From: Massilia sp. METH4 | Lineage (GTDB): Bacteria > Pseudomonadota > Gammaproteobacteria > Burkholderiales > Burkholderiaceae_D | Direction: 5' to 3' | Assembly: GCF_037094685.1 (NCBI RefSeq) | Contig: NZ_CP146614.1 | Coordinates: 2,418,001-2,482,000, forward strand | Length of the DNA stretch: 64,000 nucleotides | Shown here: in pieces, positions 1 through 8,691 of the stretch | How positions within the stretch are numbered: the first letter of the stretch is position 1 | Layout: every line of letters begins with the position of its first letter | The notes under the pieces: model-generated | Told to the model about the DNA's origin: nothing | Database searches by the model: none | Seen by the model: only the letters and a program-made list of their open reading frames with translations | Program-made: the position numbers and the translations under genes

Positions 1-535
1 CGTGCATCCAGCCGAAGGCCGCCATCACGGCCCCGTTCAGCGGCGCGAATACGAACTGGCCCATGCTGCCGCCGGCATTGATCACGCCGTTGGCGAAGGA
101 GCGGCGCTCGGCCGGGATGTGCTGGGCGGTGGCGCCGATCAGAATCGAGAAGCTGCCGGCTCCGGCACCCGCCGCGCTGAGGATGCCGATGGCGAAGATC
201 AGCCCCCATTCGCTCGTGACCTGGGTGGTTAGCGCGGAGCCGGCGGCGAGCATGAGCGCTCCCAGCACGATCACGCGGCTAGGCCCCCAGCGGTCGGCCA
301 CGGCGCCGAACAGGGGCTGCACGGCGCCCCAGACGAGCTGGGCGACCGCCATGGCGAAACTGATGGCGGCCACGCCCAGGCCGGTATGGGTGTTCAGTGG
401 GGACAGGAACAGCCCCAGCGATCCCCGTGTGCCCATGGTGACCATCAGGATCGCGGCGGCCGTGAGTACGATCAGCCAGGGCGTCGCCGGCGCGGGCGCG
501 GGGGCCGAGAACGGGTTGGCAGCTTGCTTGTGCAT
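1..535 (-). CDS. MFS transporter, N-terminal part (runs off window start)
   Basis: Only the first 178 codons are inside the window. The start is the ATG at 535, preceded on the minus strand by GGAGGAAAA, a strong ribosome binding site. The visible protein has a short Pro/Ala-rich cytosolic lead, then hydrophobic segments. After the second segment comes the basic loop DRWGPSR, which matches the conserved MFS loop between helices 2 and 3. A later ERRSFANG stretch resembles the helix 4-5 loop of MFS carriers. The carrier is an inner-membrane permease; its substrate cannot be read from this part. It is divergent from the LysR gene at 652 with 116 bp between them, so that regulator may control it. 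The fold is fairly sure, the substrate unknown. Confidence 0.85.
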   Translation of the reverse strand, partial: MHKQAANPFSAPAPAPATPWLIVLTAAAILMVTMGTRGSLGLFLSPLNTHTGLGVAAISFAMAVAQLVWGAVQPLFGAVADRWGPSRVIVLGALMLAAGSALTTQVTSEWGLIFAIGILSAAGAGAGSFSILIGATAQHIPAERRSFANGVINAGGSMGQFVFAPLNGAVMAAFGWMH

Positions 536-556
536 GAGTTTTCCTCCATCGAATGC

Positions 557-584
557 GGTGCAAATGAGGTGCAAATGAGGTGCC
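557..584. repeat. Tandem 11-bp direct repeat between the MFS and LysR genes
   Basis: GGTGCAAATGA occurs at 557-567 and 568-578, and a third partial copy GGTGCC follows at 579-584. The period equals one helical turn. The array lies just upstream of the MFS start on the minus strand, where a regulator could bind on one face of the DNA. Polymerase slippage is an equally simple explanation. Confidence 0.5.
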
Positions 585-619
585 ATTCTCGCCAGCCCCC
601 GGGGCCGCGACAAATGATA

Positions 620-646
620 AGATTTCGCCAACAAAATAGAAAATCT
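620..646. promoter_or_regulatory. Possible LysR-type inverted repeat
   Basis: AGATTT (620-625) and AAATCT (641-646) form a perfect 6-bp inverted repeat across a 15-bp AT-rich spacer, ending 5 bp before the LysR start codon. A self-controlling LysR protein could bind here, but the arms are short. Confidence 0.3.
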
Positions 647-651
647 CTACC

Positions 652-1536
652 ATGCCCGCACCCTTGCCGATCAAGTCGCTGCTCGTATTCGATGCGGCGA
701 TGAAGCACAACAGCTTTGCCCTTGCGGCAGAGGAATTGCACGTCACACCCGGCGCGGTGGGCCAGCAGATCCAGAAGCTGGAGGCGTGGCTGGGCACGCC
801 GCTGTTCGTGCGCGCCACGCGCCAGGTGCTGCCCACCGCCGAGGCGTCGAGCTACTGGGCGGCGATCCAGCCCGCGCTGGCGCGGCTCCAGCATGCCAGC
901 GACGAGTTGCGGCTGGGGCGCAGCAACGAGGTATGGCTGTCGATTCCGCCGACGCTGGCGGCCAAGTGGTTCGCCCCGCGCATGGCCGCCTTTTTCACCG
1001 CGAATCCGGGTATCGCCCTGCACCTTTCCGCCACCACGGCCCTGGCCGATTTCGAACGCGAGCGGGTGGATCTGTCGATCCGGCATTTCGACGGCCGCGA
1101 TCCGGCCCTGCATGCGGAACTGCTGTGGCGCGATGAAATCCGCCTCTACTGCTCGCCCGCCTATGCGCGGGAGCTGCGCCTGGAGAAGCCGGACGACCTG
1201 GCGCGCGGGACGCTGCTGCACACCACGTTCCACCCGCACTGGAGGGAATGGCTGCTGCGCTTTTCCGCGCTCGCCGCGCGGCAGGTGGACGCGATACCCG
1301 CACTGCATTTCGACCAGGGCATGCTGGCCATCGAAGCGGCCCGGCATGGCCAGGGCGCGGTGCTCAGCAGCGCTGTCCTCACCGAGGTGGAGGTGCGCGA
1401 CGGCACGCTGTGCGAACCCTTCCCATTGCGCCTGCCGCTGTCGAAGGGCTATTACGTGGTGCACCATCGCCAGGCGGCATTGCGGCCCGCGGCGGTGGCG
1501 CTGAAGAACTGGCTGCTGGAGGCGGCGGCGGCTTAA
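652..1536 (+). CDS. LysR-family transcriptional regulator (GcvA-like)
   Basis: The protein has 294 residues, the usual LysR length. An N-terminal winged helix (about residues 5-65, with FALAAEELHVTPGAVGQQIQKLE as helix-turn-helix; only the pattern is quoted here) is followed by a periplasmic-binding-like effector domain from about 90 to 290. The spacing and the phrase ALAAEELHVTPGAVGQQI are typical of the GcvA/AmpR branch. It is divergent from the MFS transporter at 535, the classic LysR arrangement with a target gene. The effector is unknown. No clear Shine-Dalgarno was seen; this ATG gives the canonical start of the family (PLPIKSLLVFDAA). Confidence 0.88.
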   Translation: MPAPLPIKSLLVFDAAMKHNSFALAAEELHVTPGAVGQQIQKLEAWLGTPLFVRATRQVLPTAEASSYWAAIQPALARLQHASDELRLGRSNEVWLSIPPTLAAKWFAPRMAAFFTANPGIALHLSATTALADFERERVDLSIRHFDGRDPALHAELLWRDEIRLYCSPAYARELRLEKPDDLARGTLLHTTFHPHWREWLLRFSALAARQVDAIPALHFDQGMLAIEAARHGQGAVLSSAVLTEVEVRDGTLCEPFPLRLPLSKGYYVVHHRQAALRPAAVALKNWLLEAAAA

Positions 1537-1577
1537 CGCGTGCGGGACGGGCTGGCGGCAGTGCCCGTAATGCCGCG

Positions 1578-2234
1578 TCAGGCCGCCGGGCGGCGCCGGA
1601 AATGGCTGAGCGTGGGACCCGTGCCGGCAAGCCGGTCGATGGCGGTACCGAACATGCGCGCGGACGCGGCAAGCACCAGTGCCTCGCCCGCGCTGGCGCG
1701 CGTTTCGCCATCCGCTGCTTCCAGCGAACCGGCACCGTGCTCGGCCAGCAGCGGCAGCTCCTCGGCAAGCGGCGTGCCGCTGTCGACGAACAGCCCATCC
1801 TCGGCCGAGCCGGCCATGGCGCGCACGCGCCGCATGGCGCGGTAGGCGGAAAAGCCCCACAGCTTCGTCACGCAATGCAGTGCAAGGGCCATCACTTCGC
1901 CATGGGGAAACAGGCGCAGCACGCGGTCGCGGAAATCGCCGCGCAGGTCGCGGTTCACGCGCGACCAGGCGTTGCCGTGGATGAGTGCCCCGGCAAGGTC
2001 CGCATGGCAGACCAGCACGCCGCCGGGGTAGGCACCCACGAACATGGCTTCCTCGTCCGGATGCAGGGCGTTCCACAGCGAGACTTCGCCGGCATGCCGG
2101 TAGCCGTCGGCCGCGAGTTCGCGCTGGATCAGCGCGGCCCGGCCGGCATCGTTGCCCATGCTCGCGCCGAAGCTGCCGGGCCGGTCGGTCGCGCACACGA
2201 CGGACAGCTCCCAGCGCATGGCGAACGGCGTCAT
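1578..2234 (-). CDS. Uncharacterised protein, last gene of the formate dehydrogenase operon
   Basis: This 218-residue soluble protein is not firmly recognised. The region around residues 55-150 (a YPGG turn, then a stretch with ALHCVTKLWGFSAYR and DGLFVDSG) reminds me of the DUF6928-type proteins of actinomycetes, but this is from memory and weak. The start ATG at 2234 overlaps the fdsD stop by 4 bp, so the two are translationally coupled. It sits where many fds operons carry or adjoin the FdhD-type sulfur carrier gene fdsC, yet it shows no FdhD CxxC motif. A role in formate dehydrogenase assembly is therefore only suggested by position. Confidence 0.7.
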   Translation of the reverse strand: MTPFAMRWELSVVCATDRPGSFGASMGNDAGRAALIQRELAADGYRHAGEVSLWNALHPDEEAMFVGAYPGGVLVCHADLAGALIHGNAWSRVNRDLRGDFRDRVLRLFPHGEVMALALHCVTKLWGFSAYRAMRRVRAMAGSAEDGLFVDSGTPLAEELPLLAEHGAGSLEAADGETRASAGEALVLAASARMFGTAIDRLAGTGPTLSHFRRRPAA

Positions 2235-2512
2235 CCCGCGTCGCCGCCGGTATCCGCGTCTTCCGGCACCGACGTGTCGATGGCCGGCACGTCATGCCCC
2301 TTGCGATGCTCGGCCAGGGCGCTCAGCACGATCGGGTCGAGGCCCGCCCCGCGCGTCTGCGCCACGTGCTCGGCGAGGCGCTTGCGCATGCGCGGCGCCC
2401 AATAGCGCTCGAGGTGCAGCGCGATGCCGGTGCGGGCCTCCTCGTGGTCCGGGAACGAGGCGTAGAACGTGCCGATCTGGTTGGCCATCGTGACCAGGTT
2501 GTCGATGTTCAT
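2231..2512 (-). CDS. fdsD: NAD-dependent formate dehydrogenase delta subunit
   Basis: This small protein of about 93 residues starts MNIDNLVTMANQIGTFYAS and carries the HLERYWAPRMRKRL stretch typical of FdsD. Known FdsD is a small accessory subunit that stabilises the molybdenum FdsABG complex. An upstream in-frame extension exists, but the ATG at 2512 overlaps the fdsA stop by 4 bp (ATGA) and gives the family start, so I chose it. The C-terminal end is acidic. The start of the next gene overlaps its stop by 4 bp, which indicates a tightly coupled operon. Confidence 0.9.
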   Translation of the reverse strand: MNIDNLVTMANQIGTFYASFPDHEEARTGIALHLERYWAPRMRKRLAEHVAQTRGAGLDPIVLSALAEHRKGHDVPAIDTSVPEDADTGGDAG

Positions 2513-5373
2513 GCGCGCACCTCCGCTACGGCGGCCGCCGGATCGGCCAGCTCCAGCTGCGCCGTGTTGAAGCGCTGGTACTCGCGCTGCCATTCGGAAG
2601 GCTGCTGCACGGGCATCACCTGCACGGCCGTCACCTTGTATTCGGGGCAGTTGGTGGCCCAGTCAGAGTTTTCCGTGGTGATCACGTTGGCACCGGACTC
2701 GGGGAAGTGGAACGTCGTGTACACGACCCCCGGCTGCATGCGCTCCGTCACCAGCGCGCGCAGCACGGTTTCCCCCGCGCGGCTCTGGATGCCCACCCAG
2801 TCGTCATCGCGGATGCCGCGTTCCTGCGCATCGTGCGGGTGAATTTCCAGCCGGTCTTCCGCATGCCACTGCACGTTTTCCGTGCGCCGCGTCTGCGCGC
2901 CCACGTTGTACTGGGACAGGATGCGCCCGGTCGTGAGGATCAGCGGGTACTTGCGCGTCACCTTCTCGCTGGTGGCCACGTATTGGGTGATGATGAAGCG
3001 GCCCTTGCCGCGCACGAAAGTGTCCACGTGCATGGTCGGCGTGCCTTCCGGGGCGGCGTCGTTGCAGGGCCACTGGATGCTGCCCAGTTCATCGAGCCGC
3101 TTGTAGCTCACGCCGGTGAAGGTCGGCGTCAGCCGCGCGATCTCGTCCATGATTTCGGACGGGTGCGTGTAATTCATCGGATAGCCCAGCCGGTTCGACA
3201 GCGCCATCGTCACTTCCCAGTCCGCCAGGCCGGCGCGCGGCGGCATCACCTTGCGCACCCGGGAGATGCGGCGTTCGGCATTGGTGAACGTGCCATCCTT
3301 CTCCAGGAAAGAGGAACCGGGCAGCAGAACGTGCGCATATTTCGCCGTCTCGTTCAGGAAGATGTCCTGCACCACGATGCACTCCATCGCCGACAGCGCC
3401 GCCGTCACGTGCTGCGTGTTCGGGTCGGACTGCACGATATCCTCGCCCTGGCAATACAGGCCCATGAAGCTGCCGTCCAGCGCCGCCTCGAACATGTTCG
3501 GGATGCGCAGGCCGGGTTCGTCCTGCAGCGTCACGCCCCAGGCCTGTTCGAACAGGCCGCGCACGGTGCTGTCGGATACGTGGCGGTAGCCGGGCAGCTC
3601 GTGGGGGAAGGAACCGATGTCGCAGGAACCTTGCACATTGTTCTGGCCGCGCAGCGGGTTCACGCCCACGCCCTCGCGGCCCACGTTGCCCGTGGCCATG
3701 GCCAGGTTGGCGATCGCCATCACGGCCGTCGAACCTTGCGCATGTTCGGTCACACCCAGGCCGTAGTAGATGGCCGCATTGCCGCCGGTGGCGTACAGCC
3801 GCGCCGCCGCACGCAGCTGCGCCGCCGGCACACCCGTCACGCTCTCCGTTTCCTCCGGCGAGTTGGCCGGCTGGGCCACGAAGTCGCGCCATTGCAGGAA
3901 GGCGCGGTCCTCGCAGCGTTCGGCGATGAATTCCTCGGCCAGCAAGCCTTCCGTGACGATCACGTGCGCCAGTGCGGACAGCACGGCCACATTGGTGCCC
4001 GGCCGCAGTTGCAGATGGTAATCGGCGCGCACGTGCGGCGACTTGATCAGGTCGATGCGGCGCGGGTCGATCACGATCAGGCGCGCACCCTGGCGCAGGC
4101 GCCGCTTCATGCGCGAGCCGAACACCGGGTGGCCGTCGGTGGGGTTGGCGCCGATCACCAGCACCACGTCGGTATGCTCAATGGATTTGAAACTTTGCGT
4201 GCCGGCCGATTCGCCCAGCGTCTGCTTCAGGCCATAGCCGGTAGGCGAGTGGCATACCCGCGCGCAGGTGTCCACGTTGTTGTTGCCGAAGGCGGCGCGC
4301 ACCAGCTTCTGCACCAGGTAGCCTTCCTCGTTCGTGCAACGGGACGAGACGATGCCGCCGATCGCGTCGCGGCCGTGTTTCGCCTGGATGCGGCGGAACT
4401 CGGACGCCGCGTAGTCGAGCGCTTCGTCCCACGACACTTCGCGCCATGGATCGGTGATCTTCGCGCGGATCATCGGTTTCGTGATGCGGTCCTTGTGGGT
4501 AGCATAGCCCCACGCGAAACGCCCCTTCACGCACGCGTGGCCTTCGTTGGCCTTTCCATCCTTGGCCGGCACCATGCGCACCACTTCGTTGCCCTTCATT
4601 TCCGCGTTCAGCGAGCACCCCACGCCGCAATAGGCGCACGTGGTGGTCACGCTGTGCTCGGCCTGGCCCAGCCAGATCACGGATTTCTCCGTCAGCGTCG
4701 CGGTCGGGCAGGCTTCCACGCAGGCCCCGCACGACACGCACTCCGATTCCATGAACGCCTCGTTCTGGCCGGCCGATACGCGCGACTCGAAGCCGCGGCC
4801 GGAGATCGTCAGCGCGAACGTGCCCTGGGTTTCCTCGCAGGCGCGCACGCAGCGGTTGCACACGATGCACTTCGACGAATCGAAGGTGAAGTAGGGATTC
4901 GATTCATCCTTCTTCAGCTTCAGGTGGTTCTCGCCCTCGTAGCCATAGCGCACCTCGCGCAGGCCGGTCACGCCGGCCATGTCTTGCAGTTCGCAGTTGC
5001 CGTTGGCCGGGCAGGTGAGGCAATCGAGCGGGTGGTCGGAGATGTACAGCTCCATCACGCCCTTGCGCAATTGCTGCAGCTTGGGCGACTGCGTGCGCAC
5101 GACCATCCCTTCCTCGGCCGGCGTGGTGCACGAAGCGGGGTAGCCGCGGCGGGCGTCGATTTCGACCAGGCACAGGCGGCAGGAGCCGAACGGTTCCAGG
5201 CTGTCGGTGGCGCACAGCTTGGGGATGTTGATGTCGGCGAGCGCCGCGGCGCGCATCACCGAGGTGCCGGCGGGAACGGTCACCCGCTGGCCGTCGATCT
5301 GCAGCGTGATGTAATCGGTGATCACGGCCGGCGGCGGTGTGCCGAGGTCGCGGGTCAGGATGGTTTCGATCAT
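2509..5373 (-). CDS. fdsA: NAD-dependent formate dehydrogenase alpha (catalytic, Mo/W-bis-MGD) subunit
   Basis: This 954-residue enzyme oxidises formate to CO2 in the cytoplasm and passes electrons to FdsB. Domains in order: a [2Fe-2S] ferredoxin domain (about 20-100, with SCRLCLVE), a NuoG-like His/Cys cluster region (DHPLDCLTCPANGNCELQ), two ferredoxin-type 4Fe-4S motifs (CIVCNRCVRACE and CVSCGACVEACP), the molybdopterin 4Fe-4S motif (CAYCGVGC), then the molybdopterin oxidoreductase and dinucleotide-binding domains. The catalytic Cys374-His375 lies in RVCHSPTGYG, so this is a cysteine, not selenocysteine, enzyme. It follows fdsB by 10 bp. The oxalate genes in the same window make formate, which gives it an obvious supply. 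Confidence 0.97.
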   Translation of the reverse strand: MIETILTRDLGTPPPAVITDYITLQIDGQRVTVPAGTSVMRAAALADINIPKLCATDSLEPFGSCRLCLVEIDARRGYPASCTTPAEEGMVVRTQSPKLQQLRKGVMELYISDHPLDCLTCPANGNCELQDMAGVTGLREVRYGYEGENHLKLKKDESNPYFTFDSSKCIVCNRCVRACEETQGTFALTISGRGFESRVSAGQNEAFMESECVSCGACVEACPTATLTEKSVIWLGQAEHSVTTTCAYCGVGCSLNAEMKGNEVVRMVPAKDGKANEGHACVKGRFAWGYATHKDRITKPMIRAKITDPWREVSWDEALDYAASEFRRIQAKHGRDAIGGIVSSRCTNEEGYLVQKLVRAAFGNNNVDTCARVCHSPTGYGLKQTLGESAGTQSFKSIEHTDVVLVIGANPTDGHPVFGSRMKRRLRQGARLIVIDPRRIDLIKSPHVRADYHLQLRPGTNVAVLSALAHVIVTEGLLAEEFIAERCEDRAFLQWRDFVAQPANSPEETESVTGVPAAQLRAAARLYATGGNAAIYYGLGVTEHAQGSTAVMAIANLAMATGNVGREGVGVNPLRGQNNVQGSCDIGSFPHELPGYRHVSDSTVRGLFEQAWGVTLQDEPGLRIPNMFEAALDGSFMGLYCQGEDIVQSDPNTQHVTAALSAMECIVVQDIFLNETAKYAHVLLPGSSFLEKDGTFTNAERRISRVRKVMPPRAGLADWEVTMALSNRLGYPMNYTHPSEIMDEIARLTPTFTGVSYKRLDELGSIQWPCNDAAPEGTPTMHVDTFVRGKGRFIITQYVATSEKVTRKYPLILTTGRILSQYNVGAQTRRTENVQWHAEDRLEIHPHDAQERGIRDDDWVGIQSRAGETVLRALVTERMQPGVVYTTFHFPESGANVITTENSDWATNCPEYKVTAVQVMPVQQPSEWQREYQRFNTAQLELADPAAAVAEVRA

Positions 5374-5383
5374 CGTGTTCTCC

Positions 5384-6943
5384 TCAGGCGGCGTGCTTCG
5401 ACGTGTCGGCCTGGCCGAAGTCTTGCGGGAAGTGGTTCAGGGCGGACAGCACGGGGTAGGGCGTCATGCCCCCCATCGCGCACAGCGAGCCGTTCAGCAT
5501 CGTGTCGCACAGGTCGCGCAGCAACACGATGTGCTGGGTCAGCTGGGGCGGCTGCGAGCTGGCGCGGATCTTGTCGATCACTTCCACGCCGCGCGTGGAA
5601 CCGATGCGGCACGGCGTGCACTTGCCGCACGATTCGATGGCGCAGAATTCCATGGCGTAGCGCGCCAGCTTGGCCATGTCGGCGCGGTCGTCGTGCACCA
5701 CGATGCCGCCGTGGCCCAGCACCGCCCACAGCGCCGCGAAGGCTTCGTAGTCGAGCGGCGTGTCCCATTGCGATTCGGGCAGGTAGGCGCCCAGCGGCCC
5801 GCCCACCTGCACGGCCTTGATGGGCCGGCCGGAAGCGCTACCGCCGCCATAGTCGTACAGGATTTCGCGCAGCGTGGCGCCGAACGCCAGCTCGATCAGG
5901 CCGCCCTGCTTGATGTTGCCAGCCAGCTGGACGGGCAGGGTGCCGCGCGAGCGGCCCATGCCGTAGTCCTGGTAGTACGCGGCACCCTTGTCCAGGATGA
6001 TCGGCACGGTGGCCAGCGACAGCACGTTGTTGATGACGGTGGGCTTGCCGAACAGTCCGGCCAGTGCCGGCAGCGGCGGCTTGGCGCGCACGATGCCGCG
6101 CTTGCCCTCCACGCTTTCCAGCAGGGCGGTTTCCTCGCCGCAGATGTAGGCGCCGGCACCCTTGCGCACTTCCAGCTCGAAGGCGCGGCCCGAACCCAGC
6201 ACGTCCACCCCCAGGTAGCCATGCCGGCGCGCCAGCGCGATGGCCGCTTCCAGCCGGGCGATCGCGTGTGGGTATTCACTGCGCACATAGACGTAGCCGC
6301 GCGTGGCGCCCACGGCCAGGCCGGCGATCGTCATGCCTTCCACCAGCACGAAGGGATCGCTTTCCATGATGATGCGGTCGGCGAAGGTGCCGGAATCGCC
6401 TTCGTCGGCATTGCAGACGATATATTTTTCGCTGCCGGGCGCCTTCAGTACCGTGTTCCACTTGATCCCGGTGGGGAAGGCCGCGCCCCCACGGCCGCGC
6501 AGGCCGGAGGCCGTGACGGCGGCCACGATCTCGGCCGGCGCCATGGCGAGCGCGTTGCGCAGGCCGCGGTAGCCGTCGTGCGCGAGGTAGTCGTCCAGCG
6601 AGTCCGGCGCGACGATGCCGACGCGGGCAAACGTCAGGCGCTGCTGGCGCGCCAGGTAGGGAATCTGCTCCACCAAGCCAAGCGCCAGCGGATGGTCGGG
6701 CGACCATGCCGCGTCGAACAGGGCGGGCACGTCCGCCGCGTCCACCGGGCCGAAGCCGAACCTGCCTTCGGGCGTTTCCACCTCCACCAGCGTCTCGAGC
6801 CACAGCAGGCCGCGCGTACCGTTGCGCACCACGAGGATGTCGAGGCCGCGTTGCAGTGCCTGGGCGGCGATTGCCGCTGCCACTTCGTCGGCCCCGACCG
6901 CCAGCGCCGCCGAATCACAGGGTACCCAGATACGCGTGGTCAT
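5384..6943 (-). CDS. fdsB: NAD-dependent formate dehydrogenase beta (NADH-forming) subunit
   Basis: This 519-residue NuoF-like subunit receives electrons from FdsA and reduces NAD+. An N-terminal thioredoxin-like half (about 1-110) precedes the 51-kDa domain. That domain has the glycine-rich NAD(H)/FMN motif GLRGRGGAAFPTGIKW, the FMN motif GAGAYICGEETALLES and a C-terminal 4Fe-4S motif ESCGKCTPCRIGS, with a further cysteine near SLCAMGG. FdsB proteins are known for this fused thioredoxin-like N-terminus. The start ATG at 6943 overlaps the fdsG stop by 4 bp. FMN and one 4Fe-4S cluster are expected. Confidence 0.96.
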   Translation of the reverse strand: MTTRIWVPCDSAALAVGADEVAAAIAAQALQRGLDILVVRNGTRGLLWLETLVEVETPEGRFGFGPVDAADVPALFDAAWSPDHPLALGLVEQIPYLARQQRLTFARVGIVAPDSLDDYLAHDGYRGLRNALAMAPAEIVAAVTASGLRGRGGAAFPTGIKWNTVLKAPGSEKYIVCNADEGDSGTFADRIIMESDPFVLVEGMTIAGLAVGATRGYVYVRSEYPHAIARLEAAIALARRHGYLGVDVLGSGRAFELEVRKGAGAYICGEETALLESVEGKRGIVRAKPPLPALAGLFGKPTVINNVLSLATVPIILDKGAAYYQDYGMGRSRGTLPVQLAGNIKQGGLIELAFGATLREILYDYGGGSASGRPIKAVQVGGPLGAYLPESQWDTPLDYEAFAALWAVLGHGGIVVHDDRADMAKLARYAMEFCAIESCGKCTPCRIGSTRGVEVIDKIRASSQPPQLTQHIVLLRDLCDTMLNGSLCAMGGMTPYPVLSALNHFPQDFGQADTSKHAA

Positions 6944-7497
6944 ACGGCCTCCCGGCTGTTGTTATCGACATTGGCAATGTCGGCGACCAGCGCATCGAAG
7001 CGGGCCGGCGTCACGCGGGCGAAGACCGCCTCGTTGATGGTGAGGGCCGGTGCGCTGGCGCACTGGCCCAGGCAATACACGGGTTCCAGGCCGAACGTGC
7101 CGTCCGCGCTGCGCCCGTGCAGGGAGCAGCCGAGCGCGCGTTCGGCATGTTCCAGCAAGCCGTCCGCGCCCATGCTCTGGCATGCCTCGGCGCGGCAGAG
7201 CTGGATCACGCAGCGTGGCGGCGGTTCGCTCCGGAAGTAGTGGTAGAAGGTGATGACGCCGTGCACCTCGGCGCGCGACAGGTTGAAGTGTTGCGCGATT
7301 TCCGGCACGCGTTCCGGTGGAATGTACCCGGCGCTGTCCTGCAAGCCGTGCAGCACGGGCAGCAGCTGGTCCTGGCGGTTGCCGAGGCGCGCGAACAGGT
7401 CGGCCAGGATGGCGTCGATGGTGGTCAAAGCGGTGGCCGAAGGGGCGGCCGCTTTGGCTGCGGCGGTGGAAACTGGGGAAGCAGTGGCGCTGGACAT
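6940..7497 (-). CDS. fdsG: NAD-dependent formate dehydrogenase gamma subunit
   Basis: This 185-residue NuoE-like (24-kDa) subunit carries a [2Fe-2S] cluster. The ligands are visible as LCRAEAC (C-x4-C) and, about 35 residues later, YCLGQC (C-x3-C). An Ala/Ser-rich lead of about 25 residues precedes the helical domain with GYIPPERV and SRAEVHGVITFYHYFR, which is typical of the family. It is the first gene of the operon, so the fds promoter should lie in 7498-7611, shared with the divergent regulator at 7612. A GGAGAC ribosome site precedes the ATG at 7497. Confidence 0.96.
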   Translation of the reverse strand: MSSATASPVSTAAAKAAAPSATALTTIDAILADLFARLGNRQDQLLPVLHGLQDSAGYIPPERVPEIAQHFNLSRAEVHGVITFYHYFRSEPPPRCVIQLCRAEACQSMGADGLLEHAERALGCSLHGRSADGTFGLEPVYCLGQCASAPALTINEAVFARVTPARFDALVADIANVDNNSREAV

Positions 7498-7530
7498 GGC
7501 GTCTCCTCGGTTCGCCGCTTATGTTCTCGC

Positions 7531-7615
7531 TTGCATATGCGGCGCGTGTTTTATCATGTAAATTCAGACTATCACCCCGTGAGAACGGCTTCAATAGGAA
7601 GGATTTTGCATATGC
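7531..7615. promoter_or_regulatory. Repeated TTGCATATGC motif in the fds/regulator divergent promoter
   Basis: The 10-mer TTGCATATGC, whose core GCATATGC is a perfect palindrome, occurs at 7531-7540 and again at 7606-7615. The second copy overlaps the start codon of the regulator gene. Two identical copies within 114 bp of intergenic DNA fit a shared operator for controlling both fds and the regulator itself. I saw no strong -35/-10 pair to anchor it. Confidence 0.45.
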
Positions 7616-8691
7616 TCAGCGTGGAAATAAAACCGGACTGGTTCCTGCGCGACGCGCGCGGCACCGCCACGGCGCTGCCGGCGCTGCTGGCGCTGCTGGC
7701 CGCCGTCAGCGAAACGGGCAGCATCAGCAAGGCGGCTGCGCAGTGCCGCATGTCGTATCGCCACGCCTGGGGCTTGCTGCAGCAGTTCAGCAAACAGTTC
7801 GGCGCCGAGCTGGTACACAAGGTGCGCGGGCAGGGCACCGTGCTCACGCCGCTGGCGGAAAAGCTGATGTGGGCCGACCGGCGCATCGGCGCCCGCCTTA
7901 CGCCGCTGCTCGACAGCCTGGCATCGGAGCTGCAACAGGAGCTGGTGCGCGTGCTGGCGGCGGACGCGCAAGGGGTTCGGCTGACGGCCTCGCACGGCTT
8001 CGCCGTGGCGGCGCTGGTGGCGCAGCTGCGCGAGCAGGGCGTGACGGTGGATATCAGCTACCGCAGCAGCACGGACGCGGTAGCGGCGCTGGCGCGCGGC
8101 GAGTGCGACCTGGCCGGCTTCCACCTGCCGGTGGGGCGCTTCGAGGAAGCGGCGGCGGCCAGCTACCGGCCCTGGCTGAACGCCGAGCGCCATGCCTTCC
8201 TGCACCTGGCTTACCGCGAGTTGGGCCTGTTTGTCGCGCGCGGCAATCCGAAGCGCGTGACGGGGCTGCCCGACCTGGCGCGCCGCGACGTGCGCTTCGT
8301 CAACCGGCAGCAGGGCTCGGGCACCCGCGTGCTGCTCGAACTGCTGCTGGCGGAGCAGGGCATCGACCCGGCGGCCATCGTCGGCCAGGACAGCGCGGAA
8401 TTCACGCATGCCGCGGTGGCGGCCTACGTGGCCAGCGGCATGGCGGACATCAGCTTCGGCGTGGAGACGGCCGCGCGCCGTTTCGGCCTGGAGTTCATTC
8501 CCGTCTGCCGCGAACGCTATTTCCTCGCTTGCGACAAGGCGGCGCTCACCCAGCCGCTGCTCGGCACGGTCGCGGCGGCGATGGCGCACGAGCGCTTTCG
8601 CGCCGCGCTGGCCGACCTGCCGGGCTACGACGACGCCGAGGCCGGCACCCAGGCTGACCTGGCCGCACTGTTCCGTTCCGGCCAAACTTAA
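7612..8691 (+). CDS. ModE/LysR-like HTH regulator with PBP-like sensor domain, likely regulator of fds
   Basis: The protein has 359 residues. The N-terminal helix-turn-helix (about 20-85) has the ModE/LysR signature GSISKAAAQCRMSYRHAWGL. The rest is a periplasmic-binding-like domain of the PBP_like type (about 90-340), with RFVNRQQGSGTR and SADISFGVE-like phrases seen in molybdate-binding regulators of formate dehydrogenase genes. It starts at the ATG at 7612 after AGGAAGG. It is divergent from fdsG with a 114-bp gap, so control of fds, perhaps in response to molybdate or formate, is likely but inferred. Its stop codon overlaps the first CRP/FNR-type site. Confidence 0.85.
   Translation: MLSVEIKPDWFLRDARGTATALPALLALLAAVSETGSISKAAAQCRMSYRHAWGLLQQFSKQFGAELVHKVRGQGTVLTPLAEKLMWADRRIGARLTPLLDSLASELQQELVRVLAADAQGVRLTASHGFAVAALVAQLREQGVTVDISYRSSTDAVAALARGECDLAGFHLPVGRFEEAAAASYRPWLNAERHAFLHLAYRELGLFVARGNPKRVTGLPDLARRDVRFVNRQQGSGTRVLLELLLAEQGIDPAAIVGQDSAEFTHAAVAAYVASGMADISFGVETAARRFGLEFIPVCRERYFLACDKAALTQPLLGTVAAAMAHERFRAALADLPGYDDAEAGTQADLAALFRSGQT

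Noticed and set aside
2707..5820. A long open frame on the plus strand opposite fdsA/fdsB
   Set aside because: It is antisense to well-recognised genes, has His/Arg/Ala-rich translation with no motif, and results from high-GC codon bias.
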